Below, piece after piece: positions 1 to 9,856 of a stretch of DNA of 64,000 nt. This DNA comes from CAVYGM01 sp963768025 (lineage in GTDB: Bacteria; Bacteroidota; Bacteroidia; Cytophagales; Spirosomataceae): the NCBI GenBank assembly GCA_963768025.1, contig CAVYGM010000001.1, positions 1 to 64,000 on the forward strand, read 5' to 3'. The notes under the pieces are model-generated. The model was not told where the DNA came from. It saw only the letters and a program-made list of their open reading frames with translations, and made no database searches. Numbering within the stretch: the first letter of the stretch is position 1; each line of letters starts with the position of its first letter. The position numbers were made by a program, and so were the translations under genes.

Positions 1-3000
1 CGGGAAAACACAAATCCTAGTCCTGTCATTAGAACTAATAATACCAAGGGGATGAATGGAGATATTCGGATCATTGAGGATGCTCTGATAGAAATGAATG
101 CATATTCATCAAAAGTCGGTACAAGTTTGTTTAATTGAGGAACTAGTCCGAGCACCAAAAGACCGAGTTTGCTCATTAAAAGAATATCCAATTGGGATAT
201 CAGCACAAGCAAGGCCAGGAAAGCAATAAAGGCAAGAACAGGCAAAGTCAGGTAAGAAAACAATTTTGTGAATTTTCCAGAATCCTTGACTTTTGGTGGA
301 TCACCTTTCCCAACAGTCTTGCTGCCAAAATAAGCGGTCAGATATCCTGTAATTGCGCTAAATGATAGCGTGTATCCTATTCTGTTTTCCAAGTAATAGG
401 GAGCATAGAGTATCAATGCGGAGACTATCAGCCACACTAGGGCAATAATTAGAAACCACCCACTGTACCGAGCCCGCCATTCTCGTTCTGGATCATCGGC
501 GAAGTTGCTTTTAAAACCTTCATACAAAAACCCAACGAATAGTTGCAACAAGATCAGGATCGGAAATGCCAGACAGGCATATAGGATCAGATTCGTTTTT
601 GATGAACCTGTAAAGGATATTTTGCTAAACAGTAGTACCAACAAAAGTCCATAAAATATTCCTCCAATGGTCAGAAAAAACAGGTCCGCTGCTCTTTTTC
701 CTCCATTGATTTTATCTTTGAAACGTTTGGGAATTTTCCCGATTTTCTCCAAATAAAGAAAGTATCACCCATTCGATGATAACGAATAAGGACGTAAAGC
801 CAGCAACTAAACCATATTGCCATGCGGTTGGATCATTCATTGACCTGTAGTAGTAGGCAACTCCTTTCTTTTCAGACCAGGATACTCCAACAGGAATTGA
901 TTTAAAATCTAGTTTATTGAACCAATACCAACTGATAGCCCAGAATAAAAACCCAGCGGCTCCGGGGAGGAGACATTTAAGCAAGAATTCGCCCTGATCG
1001 GGCCTCATACGATAGGTTATATCAGCCTTTGTGTCAGCACTTTTGAGTAAGGTGGGTGGATTTTGCTTGGTATACTTATCGCTATATGCCAATAGTAATC
1101 CTCCCAGCACTATTCCCAGAATGACCAATGGATAGGAACCGTTCAGATTAAGTACTGTAACAGCCAACCAGGGCAGCGTAACAAAGGCGGCCAGAAAAGG
1201 GATAATGATCAACCAGTTCAGGAGCATGTTCCGCAAATAAGGTAGCGAACAAGGTCCAGGTATCCGCCGAGAATAGACCTACCACCGGGGTCATAAAGTT
1301 GCTATACTGGCGTAGGTACCGCAAGGGGGGCAGGCTCTTGCAAGGTATCCGACTTGCCGGAAAGGGCGCTAAAAACCTGGTCGGCTTTCTCTTGATTCAG
1401 CCAGGCGCTGAGCCACCCGCCGATGTACCCACCCCCGGAAACGGTGGAGAGGTAGTGGATTTTCTCGAAAATCGAACCTGCATTCCCACTATCCTGTTAC
1501 GATCTGATTGCTATTAGCCAGGCCCTGCAAAACGCCCAGGGCAAACGTCCCACTCCGAATGCCCCCACCCGATAGGCACAGGGCATTTGCTTGTTGTTCG
1601 AAAAGATCCGTATAATGGGTTCTCAGATCGACATCATCTTTTTTTGCCAGTACATCCCCATACACGTCTTCCAACACCAGACGGTTTATGATAGTCATAG
1701 GCTTTGTAGTATCGGATAATATCGGATGATTTATTGGTACTAGTTGACCTAGATGCATCCTGAACTTCCTCTTTCTTTATCAGTTTTTTATAGTTGATAA
1801 ATAGTCCGCGGGTATATGGGCGCAGATCTGCTTCCTCCATCCAGGTTTCGTTCAGGAGCAGATTCCGGTTTTTCAATTGGGTATTCAGTGCTTTACTGAT
1901 ATGCCTGGTAGATAAGAGGCTCACCCATGACTCTTTGTTTGTTCTAGCCCAATACTTTAAGTTTTTCAAACGGTATCTTTCATAATCAGAAATTGAATAA
2001 TTGCCCTGGTTTGGTTCATCCTTCTTATTCTTTTCTAGCGCATTTATCTGGGAAATGACTTTATTCAAATCTCCATAGGCCTTAAATAGCAGGGTACCCC
2101 CTTGTCCTACCGGCTGTTCTACACCATACAAATGCGCAAACTCTTCGCCGAGAACGGTAAGCAAGGGTAGCGATAAGCTGTAGTGGTTGAAGTTGCTGTA
2201 ATTTTTCTCTTCTTTCTGTAAGGGATAAGGTTATGAGATGTTTGCGACTAGGGCCGTCTTCTCCTGTCAGATCAATAATATCAAAATGATCGGAAAACGG
2301 CATTTCCATAGTAGACATAGCTGTCGCCAGTTACCAAATCTACATTATCTTCGGGCGAGACAATATCATCCTTTAAACCAAGCAATTGAACCGTGAGTGT
2401 TTTATCGAACGCTGATTTCCCTTGACTACCCTGTTTGAAATCGGGCTTTTGATTCAAGGTCTTAATAAATTCTGCCCCCCTTCGGGTACGGAATACAAGT
2501 GGAGTAGAACCAAAAATTGACATAATTTTTCCTATGGCTATTCCTAACCAGAATTTTACCTTTGAGAGTCCAATGAAGGTGTCGGCTAAGTGTCCACCCC
2601 AGATTAATGCCCGCTAGGAGTATCACTCTATCTACCCGGGAAACCCATGGCTTTGGTTCATGCTCTATCTGTTCTGTCTGGGGTAGAGTATGGCCAATTG
2701 CCCCACACGCCACCAGAAAGGCTTTGCGGGCAAACAGGGCTCCCGTACTGTGGCCGACCAGGATAATTTTGGCATCCGATTTTTCCTCTTCCGTCAGGCT
2801 ATCCCAAAACTCGTCAACCTCTGCCAGGGCGATAGTCGTTATTTCCGCAGGTTCGGCACAGGAAAATGTACTTAGGGGAAGCTTGGGAACACTTACTTTC
2901 GCGTTGGGAAAGGTTTTTTGTACTGAATCTATAAAGGATTTGTACTTCGATACTTTGATGGTATATCCATGTAAAATCAAGACAAAAACTTTTTGGGGAG

Positions 3001-3013
3001 GGTACGATGCCAT
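1..3013 (-). pseudogene. Alpha/beta hydrolase - patatin phospholipase - membrane fusion protein (frameshifted, 3' end off the window)
   Basis: One minus-strand locus read through several frame changes (near 2560, 2290, 2165, 1690, 1495, 1325 and 712). The N-terminal part, from the ATG at 3013, is an alpha/beta hydrolase with nucleophile motif GHSTGA (Ser about residue 89). A candidate Asp lies in DDIVSPED and a candidate His in DHFDII, so the triad looks complete across the breaks. Further on (about 1580-1530) comes the patatin oxyanion motif LSGGGIRSGT, then the nucleophile elbow STVSGGGY (about 1445-1425). After it follows the segment YSNFMTP..GLFSADTW, known from large membrane-associated bacterial patatins, and then many hydrophobic helices down to base 1. 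The patatin catalytic Asp should lie beyond the left edge. The likely role is lipid acyl hydrolysis at a membrane. I chose the start at 3013 rather than 3094 because the hydrolase fold begins right after it. The fusion is inferred from continuity with no intergenic gap. Confidence 0.7.
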
Positions 3014-3435
3014 AGGTAGTTCGGTTATCGAATTCCTACCCAAATTATTACAAAATTTTGCTTTTTGAATGCAATGTCGAAGGAAACTTATCAATCGGTA
3101 GCGAAAAGGGTTTAACCTGGAAGAGTTGCCAGTTATAGTCTGTGATTTAGTCTACTTTTCTTACCATATTGATGCATAGACCACATATAGCGATTACCCG
3201 AGAACTGGGCTGTTCGATTAATTTTATCCTTAACTTGCCAAGAGAATAAGATGATTCTATCAATTTCCACCCCACCGTCTGGCAGGAACTCAAAAGACAA
3301 CGAGACCACTTACCAAAAACTAACGGCTACTTCCAGCGCGCCCCGAAGGCGTTAGAATGGTAAAAAATGCGCTGCCACCCAAATACCTTTGACCAATCAC
3401 CATCAGGAACAAAGTAACCACGAACCAATAACAAA
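3014..3435. other. Intergenic region between the divergent patatin and LysR genes
   Basis: This 422-base spacer must hold both divergent promoters. A TACCTTTG box at 3384-3391 matches the Bacteroidota -7 element for the LysR gene, but no TTG sits at the usual upstream distance. On the plus strand a short reading frame from 3172 stops at 3247-3249 and stays open in the same frame to about 3361. It resembles no family I know and is probably chance. Nothing else is recognised. Confidence 0.4.
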
Positions 3436-4335
3436 ATGCTAGACTTCCGCCTGCACGTCTTCCATACCGTAGCCAAAAAACTAAGCTTCACCAAGGCGGC
3501 GGCGGAGTTGTACATCAGTCAGCCGGCGGTAACGAAGCATATCCACGAGCTGGAACAGCAGTTTGGGGCGGCGCTTTTTGAACGCAAGGGCCGGCAGATC
3601 AGCCTTACTCCCGCCGGAAAGATAGCTCTGCAACACGCCGAGACGATTCAGGCTACCTACCGGCAGTTGGAATTTGACCTCAACACCCTGAAAGGCCAAC
3701 GCTCCGGCGTACTCCATATTGGAGCCAGCACCACCGTGGCGCAGTACGTGCTGCCGCCGGTACTGGCCCACTTTCACGAAAGGTACCCGGAGGTATCCGT
3801 TGCCCTCATCAGCGCCAATACCGAGCAAATAGAACAGGCGTTGCTCAACAAAGAAATTGAGGTAGGCATCGTGGAAGGCCGCACGCACTTGCACGAATTG
3901 CACTACGAGCCGCTGATGGAGGATGAGATCGTCCTCATCGCCAAAGCCGACCACCCCCTCGCCCAGCGCGACGAAGTTACGCTCGACGAACTCAAAACCT
4001 ACCCCATGGTACTCCGCGAACGCGGCTCGGGTACCCTGGAAGTGATTGAATACGCCCTCAAAGAGCAGGACATCCGACTCAGTGACCTGACTATCGCCAT
4101 GTATCTGGGCAGTACGGAGGGCATCAAGTCCTATCTTTTCAATTCTAATAGCCTGGCGTTTATATCGGTTTACGCCGTCAGTAATGAACTTCAAAACGGC
4201 ACTTTCCGCATTCTGGACGTAAAAGGCCTCACTATTTCGCGCTATCTCTACACCATCCAACGCCAGGGCGACACCGAGTCCCTGGCCGATTCCTTCCTCC
4301 GCTTCGCCCGTAAGTACTATAACCAGGGGTTATGA
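3436..4335 (+). CDS. LysR-family transcriptional regulator
   Basis: A 299-residue protein of normal LysR length. The N-terminal winged helix-turn-helix (about residues 3-60) carries the typical pattern FTKAAAELYISQPAVTKHI followed by the LE..FG..LFER stretch. The rest (about 90-295) is a periplasmic-binding-protein-like effector domain of the CysB/CysL type. It lies directly upstream of a ferredoxin-reductase-like flavoprotein and a ferredoxin on the same strand, so those genes are likely targets; the spacing leaves room for a separate promoter (see 4353-4384). Which effector it senses cannot be read from the sequence; a sulfur or redox compound is a guess from the neighbourhood. The frame is intact. 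Confidence 0.93.
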   Translation: MLDFRLHVFHTVAKKLSFTKAAAELYISQPAVTKHIHELEQQFGAALFERKGRQISLTPAGKIALQHAETIQATYRQLEFDLNTLKGQRSGVLHIGASTTVAQYVLPPVLAHFHERYPEVSVALISANTEQIEQALLNKEIEVGIVEGRTHLHELHYEPLMEDEIVLIAKADHPLAQRDEVTLDELKTYPMVLRERGSGTLEVIEYALKEQDIRLSDLTIAMYLGSTEGIKSYLFNSNSLAFISVYAVSNELQNGTFRILDVKGLTISRYLYTIQRQGDTESLADSFLRFARKYYNQGL

Positions 4336-4352
4336 TTCATAACCAATCGTTA

Positions 4353-4384
4353 TTGGTTTACAAGTAATCTGACCGCTACTTTTG
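4353..4384 (+). promoter_or_regulatory. Candidate Bacteroidota sigma-A promoter for the reductase/ferredoxin genes
   Basis: TTG at 4353-4355 is followed after 21 bases by TACTTTTG at 4377-4384. This fits the TTG-N(19-21)-TAnnTTTG pattern of Bacteroidota primary promoters. It lies in the spacer after the LysR gene, 124 bases before the ATG at 4508. Confidence 0.5.
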
Positions 4385-4401
4385 AGGCAGAAAATATAAT
4401 T

Positions 4402-4436
4402 TCCCTCCTAATAAGGAGGGACTAAGGGAGGTGTAC
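4402..4436. repeat. Dispersed palindromic repeat, copy 1 (CCCTCCTAAyAAGGAGGG core)
   Basis: The core CCCTCCTAATAAGGAGGG is a short inverted repeat, followed by a direct echo GGGAGGTGTA. A near-identical element lies at 62958-62991, between two unrelated genes, so this is a dispersed intergenic repeat rather than a gene-specific site. It could form a small hairpin in the leader of the reductase gene. Confidence 0.6.
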
Positions 4437-4507
4437 TAGCAGAAGTATGCAAATTAAGCCCAAATGACACCTATCTTAATCAACTCACAGAAACATAAAT
4501 ATAAGTT

Positions 4508-5510
4508 ATGATAACCACTGATATCTGCATCATCGGCGCGGGCCCCGTGGGCCTCTTCGCCGTCTTCGAAGCCGGACTCCTCAAAATGCGCTGCCACCTC
4601 ATCGACGCCCTGCCGCAGGTAGGTGGACAGCTATCCGAAATATATCCCCAGAAACCCATCTACGACATTCCGGGCTATCCCGAAGTGAAGGCGCAGGAAC
4701 TGGTGGATAATTTGATGAAGCAGATTGAATCCTTCAAACCCACGTTCAGCCTCGGCGAGCGGGTGGAAACCCTCGAACGGCAGGACGATGGTTCCTTTAT
4801 CGTGGGTACCAACGACGGTACCCTGGTACACTGTCAGGTGGTGGTGATTGCGGGGGCTAGGCTGCTTCGAGCCCCGCAAACCTGACATAGCCAATCTGGA
4901 AAGGTTTGAAGGAAAAGGCGTAGGCTACATGGTGAAGAACCCCGAGCTACTCCGCGACCGCCGCGTGGTACTGGCCGGGGGCGGCGACTCGGCCCTGGAT
5001 TGGACGCTGTACCTGGCTGACATTGCCAAAGAGGTAACCCTAATTCACCGCAGCGACTCGTTCCGCGGTGCGCCCGACTCCGCCGAGAAGGTGTTTGATC
5101 TGGCGAGTCAGGGAAAAATAAACCTGGTTCTGAACTCTAACATCAGCTCCATCAGCGGCAATGGGGTACTCAAAGAGGTGACCATCGTCCACAAAGACAA
5201 GCGAGAACATACCATCGAAGCCGATAATCTCATTGCCCTCTTCGGGCTCACCCCCAAGCTCGGCCCCATTGCCGACTGGAAGCTGGCCATCGAAAAATCG
5301 GCCATTAGCGTCAATACGGTGGATTACAGCACCAACGTGGAGCGTATCTACGCCATTGGCGACATCAACACCTACCCCGGCAAGCTCAAACTAATTCTCT
5401 GCGGCTTCCACGAAGCAGCCCTGATGTGCCAAAGCGCCTTCAAGTACGTATACCCCGAGCAGAAGCTGAGCTTTAAGTATACGACAGTGAATGGGGTACC
5501 GGCGTTTTAG
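4508..5510 (+). CDS. Ferredoxin-NADP reductase-like FAD/NAD(P) oxidoreductase (one frameshift)
   Basis: Resembles the thioredoxin-reductase-like ferredoxin/flavodoxin-NADP+ reductases (YumC type), which pass electrons between NADPH and ferredoxin. The N-terminus has the FAD dinucleotide motif GAGPVG (about residues 10-15) and the family signature GGQLSEIYPQKPIYDIPG. The second half has the NADP-binding motif GGGDSALDW and the C-terminal FAD motif YAIGDINTYPGKLKL. The frame changes at a G run at 4852-4856, within IAG(G)LGCFEPRKP, where one base is extra or two are missing; both halves are otherwise clean, so an assembly indel is likely. It ends 223 bases before a [2Fe-2S] ferredoxin gene, its probable partner. 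Length is close to the usual 330-350 residues. Confidence 0.88.
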
Positions 5511-5733
5511 TGAATTGGTTGATTGGTTAATTTGTTATCGGGATATTGGTTATTGGTCGCTGTTGCCGAGGTGATTGATTAAATTGTTTATGGTTATTTT
5601 GTAATTCTCTGGAATCAATTGACAAGATCTAAAATAATAAATTAATGTTCTAATAATCAAATAGTTAATGCCAATAATAAATTTCCCAATAACCACTCAA
5701 TCAATTACAAATTTCCCAATAACCAATCAACCA
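5511..5733. repeat. TTGGTTA/TAACCAA-rich intergenic repeat
   Basis: The spacer begins with several TTGGTTA-like units (5514-5560) and ends with units in the opposite orientation (AACCAAT, 5690-5735), so the two ends can pair. Similar arrays flank the ferredoxin gene at 6060-6240 and lie between the SusC and SusD genes at 55108-55250. The right arm runs in frame into the ferredoxin gene and would give a false N-terminal extension. Confidence 0.6.
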
Positions 5734-6057
5734 ATGATCAACTTCACCGTAGAAGACCGCACCGGCGAGCGCCGTCCCCTGGAAATTCCCGAAGGCATTG
5801 GGCTAAATTTGATGGAGGTACTCAAAGCCTCTGACTACGCCATTCAGGCTACCTGTGGCGGGATGGCCCTGTGCGCTACCTGCCACGTACGGGTACTGGA
5901 AGGCCACGACAACCTCCCCGGCGTAAGTGATGCCGAACTGGATATTCTGGACACCCTGCCCACCGCCCACGATGATAGCCGACTAGCCTGTCAGCTACGG
6001 GTAGAGGACTACATGGAAGGGGCCTTATTTCGCATTGCGAGTGAGGAAAGTTTTTAG
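5734..6057 (+). CDS. [2Fe-2S] ferredoxin, adrenodoxin/putidaredoxin type
   Basis: A 107-residue ferredoxin. Cys41, Cys47, Cys50 and Cys86 give the C-x5-C-x2-C-x35-C spacing of vertebrate/bacterial adrenodoxin-type [2Fe-2S] proteins, with CGGMALCATCH around the first three. The start at 5734 (MINFTVEDRT) is preferred over 5668, because the 22 upstream residues are just translated TAACCAAT repeat. It follows a ferredoxin-NADP reductase-like gene and a LysR regulator on the same strand, suggesting a small NADPH-reductase-ferredoxin electron chain. The final electron acceptor is not evident. Confidence 0.93.
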   Translation: MINFTVEDRTGERRPLEIPEGIGLNLMEVLKASDYAIQATCGGMALCATCHVRVLEGHDNLPGVSDAELDILDTLPTAHDDSRLACQLRVEDYMEGALFRIASEESF

Positions 6058-6245
6058 TTTCTGGTTAATTGGTCTGTTGGTTAACTGGTTATTGGTTATT
6101 GGTTATTAGATATAATTCTTTGATTATCAAAAAATTAACAAATTTTATCTTAGTTTGCTACAATCACTCAATACCAGGCAATCACAAAGAGCCTGCCAAC
6201 CAGTAACCAATTAACTAATTGACTAATAACCATTAGAACCAATAC
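6058..6245. repeat. Inverted array of TTGGTTA units
   Basis: Left arm 6063-6108 holds about six GGTTA(A/T)TGG-like units. Right arm 6196-6236 holds the reverse complement (AACCAGTAACCAATT and following). The array lies between two convergent genes (ferredoxin and lyase), so it may act as a two-way terminator or be a REP-like element. No coding sequence is seen. Confidence 0.6.
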
Positions 6246-6247
6246 CC

Positions 6248-8299
6248 CTAGTCAAACAAAATCACCTTCTCTAAGCTGATTTTTTCCTGGTGGGCTTCGT
6301 TGCCGTTTCCTTCGTATCGATTGGCCTCTATCTTGCCATTTCGCAAGGCATATGACTCTACTCCGTACCCTTTATTGTACTGAATCCGATTGTCCCTAAC
6401 TTCGATATTTTTTGACCCCCGGTCCAGAAATTCCAGCATCACACCGCTCCGGTCGTTGGCTTCGATGTGATTGCCCCGGATCACACAGTCCTCCGACTCG
6501 GAAATCAGAATCCCGTAATGACCGTTGCGGGCTATTTCGCAATTTTCTACGCGTACTGTACGGCAATGCCCCAGCGACAGGCCACTCCCGAACGGAGAGG
6601 TGTCAAGCCGGGAGTTTGTTACCACTACCTGAGTACAGTGCGTCAGGAGCAAATTATGCTGAAGCTTCGGGCCGGGTACCACACTCCCTCCGTTTTCGTC
6701 GAAGTTGCAGGAGGTGATGGTAACCCCCGTCGCCCCACTGACAAAGACCCCATTGTAGGTGCAGTTCCGGACGGTGAGATTGACAAAATTCAGATTCTTC
6801 ATTGCGCCTTCCTTTGGAGAAAGAAACATGATTCCACCCCGGTTGGCCGTGCTTCTAAACGACCGGCGGCTGTTGGGATCGGTGCCGGTTTCGGGCCGAA
6901 TGGCCCCTTCGAGAACAAAATCGCGGAGCGTAATATCATGCAGATCATCGGTCGCACTGACGATGGCGTCCCGAACCCCCGACGCCGGATCCAGAAATAG
7001 GATCGTGCTTAGCCCTTCGCCCGATAACGTCACGCCGCTTGGGATCTTCAGCGTAGTAGGTAGCGTATGCAGGCCCGCCAGGGCTACTACCCACTTCCCG
7101 GTTCCGGTTACCCGATCCAATGCCTCCTGAATGGACTGTCCGGGGGCTATCCGAAGGGCATCCGCCGGAGGCATCGCGGACGCTGCGGCAAGCGCCCCCT
7201 TAGCCTGTTCGGGCCGACTTACGTGCAGGCTGGCGTGCTTTTGGGCAAGGATACCTCCCGGTTTTCTGACGGAGGTAAGGATACTCCGGGAAGCCTTGGA
7301 ACGAACCGAATCGGCAGCCAGCTTTGTGTAGGGCATGTCCACGCCCATGGCGGTATAGTGCCGATACACATACTCATAATCATCGCGCAACGTTTTGGCT
7401 CGTTCCGAAATTTCCCCGTAGCAGTAGGGTGTTTTTCCTGCCAAAAATTGGGCGGTGTATTCATAGCCCAGGGCCAGGCGGTTGTCCCCCATCGAAAACA
7501 CATCCACTCCCTGCGTGAAGGCGATTTGAGCCGCCCCCGCAAATTCACCCAGGCCCAACTGCACATGGGCTTGGTCGCGGGTGCTTTCCTGGCACTGCCC
7601 ATCGGGATAAATGTACTTAAACAAGCTCCCATTTACCGGCCCGTGCAGCAGGTGATCCATGGCCTGTTGGAACAGGGGGCGGTTGTCGGTAAAAACCGCA
7701 ATCGCCAGAAGGGAATGAATTATAGCTCCGTCCCAGTTACCGTTAGCCTGTGGAAAATAGTACCGCATGAGGGGATAATATACCGTCATCATCAGGTGGC
7801 TGAACCTTTGGGTATCCTGAGGTTGCCATCCCGAACCGGGTGTATGCCGCAGCAGTTCGGCGGCATTACACAGGACATGCCCCGTCCAGGCGGCCAGCAG
7901 TTTGGCATCGTTGTAGTCAAAATCCCACAGCCGCTCCGACCACGCATTGAGGACATCTCTGGCCTTGGTTGCGTACGCTTTATCACCCGTTATGTACCAG
8001 ATCAAGGCGCAGTTGTAAGCCAGGTTTGCTCCCTTGGACAGATCGTCACCACCGATATTGGGCCGGCCGTAGGATCCCCGCAGGACGTGAGTATGGGGTT
8101 TTACGGCAAAGGAAAGATCAGTAGCAGCCATCAGTCGTTCAAAAGCATCTTTGTAGGGTTGCTGCCCGGCCAATACCTGCTTTTTCATATAGGCCAGATC
8201 ACCCGATGTCTGATTGATACCAGGATGAACAAAGCTTTGTCCCCGAACGCCCGAGAAGATGAGCATAACCAGAAGTAGAGGGATGTACCGGTTTTTCAT
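6248..8299 (-). CDS. Secreted alginate-lyase-like / parallel beta-helix fusion enzyme
   Basis: 683 residues with a signal peptide ending near residue 20 (FSGVRGQ). Residues about 30-340 match the alginate-lyase (alpha/alpha toroid) superfamily, with the patterns NGNWDGAIIHSLLA and CQESTRDQAHVQLGLGEFAG..A..QGVDVF. Related proteins are uronate-polysaccharide lyases, for example in CAZy PL38; that exact family is my guess. Residues about 385-680 form a right-handed parallel beta-helix: many short repeats with GV.I..C.F, NSRLDTSPFGSGL and RNGHYGILIS, as in pectate-lyase-like proteins. The two catalytic folds in one chain suggest attack on uronic-acid-rich polymers such as alginate, glucuronan or pectin. 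It is the last gene of the minus-strand SusC/SusD locus and 77 bases after the preceding lipoprotein gene, so probably co-transcribed. The frame is intact. Confidence 0.85.
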   Translation of the reverse strand: MKNRYIPLLLVMLIFSGVRGQSFVHPGINQTSGDLAYMKKQVLAGQQPYKDAFERLMAATDLSFAVKPHTHVLRGSYGRPNIGGDDLSKGANLAYNCALIWYITGDKAYATKARDVLNAWSERLWDFDYNDAKLLAAWTGHVLCNAAELLRHTPGSGWQPQDTQRFSHLMMTVYYPLMRYYFPQANGNWDGAIIHSLLAIAVFTDNRPLFQQAMDHLLHGPVNGSLFKYIYPDGQCQESTRDQAHVQLGLGEFAGAAQIAFTQGVDVFSMGDNRLALGYEYTAQFLAGKTPYCYGEISERAKTLRDDYEYVYRHYTAMGVDMPYTKLAADSVRSKASRSILTSVRKPGGILAQKHASLHVSRPEQAKGALAAASAMPPADALRIAPGQSIQEALDRVTGTGKWVVALAGLHTLPTTLKIPSGVTLSGEGLSTILFLDPASGVRDAIVSATDDLHDITLRDFVLEGAIRPETGTDPNSRRSFRSTANRGGIMFLSPKEGAMKNLNFVNLTVRNCTYNGVFVSGATGVTITSCNFDENGGSVVPGPKLQHNLLLTHCTQVVVTNSRLDTSPFGSGLSLGHCRTVRVENCEIARNGHYGILISESEDCVIRGNHIEANDRSGVMLEFLDRGSKNIEVRDNRIQYNKGYGVESYALRNGKIEANRYEGNGNEAHQEKISLEKVILFD

Positions 8300-8376
8300 A
8301 TTTTTTTTATTTTTAGGACAAAAAAAGGGGAGATTCTGACATCAAAAGCCGAATCCCCCCACTCATCTTACTCTTC

Positions 8377-9373
8377 TTATTTCATTGTGTACCGCTTGAT
8401 GCTAATCTTTGCGCTTTTGGCGGTGTTGTTTACCGAATTAATGTAGACATAAGCCCGGTACTTGCCATCTGCGGTCTCGACCCACGCTCCGGCTTCAGCC
8501 CGAAGGTTGATGGCGTAATCAGGAGAGGCCGAAATATCGAGTTTTTCAAAGTCCAGGTCGTCTATGTAGATTCCGAACTGCAAACGGGCCAGGTGGAAAT
8601 CACGCAGGTTCCAGGCTTTGCTGATTTTGGCGCTTCGGTTTGCTCCGGTAGGTAGCACCACCCCCGGCAAGTACTGGGAATTAGCCGAAGGAGCCACCAG
8701 GGCGTGGTTGAAGGTGATGTTCGGGATAACGCGATACAAGTACACCAGGTCAATTTTGCCCGCGTTCTGGGCGGCTTCGGCGGCCGTGTACACCTTCAAA
8801 TCTTCCAACGAAATGAAGGCCTTCGTAGCATCCACCACGTCCAGATCCAGCACCATATCCATTTTGGCAATGTCGTAAGGGCCCATGTTGTACGTTACGG
8901 TTTCGCCCGTGGAGCTAGTGGATGTAAACACGAAGGAGACTTTTTGTCCCTTAGCAGCCTCGGGTATGCGGTAGTAGTACCGGAAGGTACGCCGCTGACG
9001 TATCGCTGGTAAAATTCACCTTGGTGATTTTCCCTTCGTTCAGGAAAGGCTGACCCACGGTGACGCCGATATCATTACCACTACCATCGGTATAGTAGGA
9101 CTTGTTCTCCAGGTAGGTGCCCGTTGCACCCGGAATTGACGCTTCCACCTGGGCGGAGACGATCTTACCCATTTTAGCGGGCATGGCCATCGCAAAGGCA
9201 AACTCAATGTCAATGCCGACCACATTGGGGCCCAGGCTTCTTTTGATTACGTCCGCCTGAAACCCTTCCTTAGCCAGGGGGGTGACAGTCGGGTGATCGG
9301 AAGGATCGCAGGCCATAATTCCCATCAGGAAAGACAGCAGCAGCAGGGTATATTTGAAATAACTACGTTGCAT
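8377..9373 (-). CDS. SusCD-associated surface lipoprotein, DUF4466-like (one frameshift)
   Basis: Starts MQRSYFKYTLLLLSFLMGIMAC, a lipoprotein signal with Cys at residue 22. The frame changes near 8990-9000, after VNFTSDTSA; the second frame (184 residues) continues a beta-rich extracellular protein to the stop at 8377. Overall about 330 residues. Size, position behind SusD and general sequence character resemble the DUF4466 lipoproteins found in polysaccharide loci, but I cannot confirm the family by eye. The likely role is a surface glycan-binding accessory protein. It sits between a small lipoprotein gene and the lyase gene. Confidence 0.65.
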
Positions 9374-9385
9374 GGTTGATGGGTT

Positions 9386-9797
9386 TTATGGTTTCAGAAC
9401 AGTGATGAACACGGTATAGGGCTTAATTACCTTGCGATTTCCAGAAATAACGGTGAATATTTTGGGAGCGTTCAGGTCAGAGAAATCAACTTTACCCGTT
9501 ATTTTGGGGTCAAGCTTGGCATCGGTTACCAGCGAAAACTGGGGGTACACGATTTTTTAGATCAGTGCCGATAGAATACCTCTACGGTGATGGTCTGAGC
9601 CGTGGTATCAATCACCGCGTTTTTGGTGCGCACCGTTTGAAAGTCGCGACCCCAGCAATTCAAAGTTACTGACATAGCACTCCGTCCGGGTGGTAATGAG
9701 CAGTCCATCCTCGTCAATGGGGAACTCTTGCTTGCATCCTACCCAATAGGGCGAAGGGAAGAGCAGGATAAAAATAGTCTTGAAATAGCGATTTCAT
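9386..9797 (-). pseudogene. Small SusCD-associated lipoprotein, DUF5018-like (frameshifted)
   Basis: Reads from ATG at 9797 to TAA at 9386-9388 with at least two frame changes. The corrected frame gives a hydrophobic signal ending YWVGC (lipobox Cys), then KQEFPIDEDG, and later VIDTTAQTITVEVFYGTDL and a C-terminal KPYTVFITV strand. The pattern 'Idt.a.tItV.v..gtDL' followed by a closing Y.V strand is that of small Ig-like surface lipoproteins (DUF5018 type) encoded after SusD in glycan loci. About 135 residues when repaired. Function is inferred from context: glycan capture. It lies 12 bases before the DUF4466-like gene and follows SusD by about 60 bases. Confidence 0.5.
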
Positions 9798-9856
9798 TTC
9801 GTATGATGCATGAGTGATGAGATTTTGAGAATGAATCAAATAAACTAGAAACTCAT

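Noticed and set aside
3172..3361. Plus-strand frame with one internal stop, possible gene remnant
   Set aside because: Too short and unlike any family; a chance open frame is as likely.
3481..4260. 259-residue frame on the minus strand
   Set aside because: Antisense to the clear LysR gene.
5668..5733. N-terminal extension of the ferredoxin
   Set aside because: The 22 residues are translated TAACCAAT repeat; the ferredoxin fold starts at 5734.
7067..8278. 403-residue frame on the plus strand
   Set aside because: It lies wholly opposite the intact lyase gene and has no recognisable domain; it is a shadow of GC-rich codon use.
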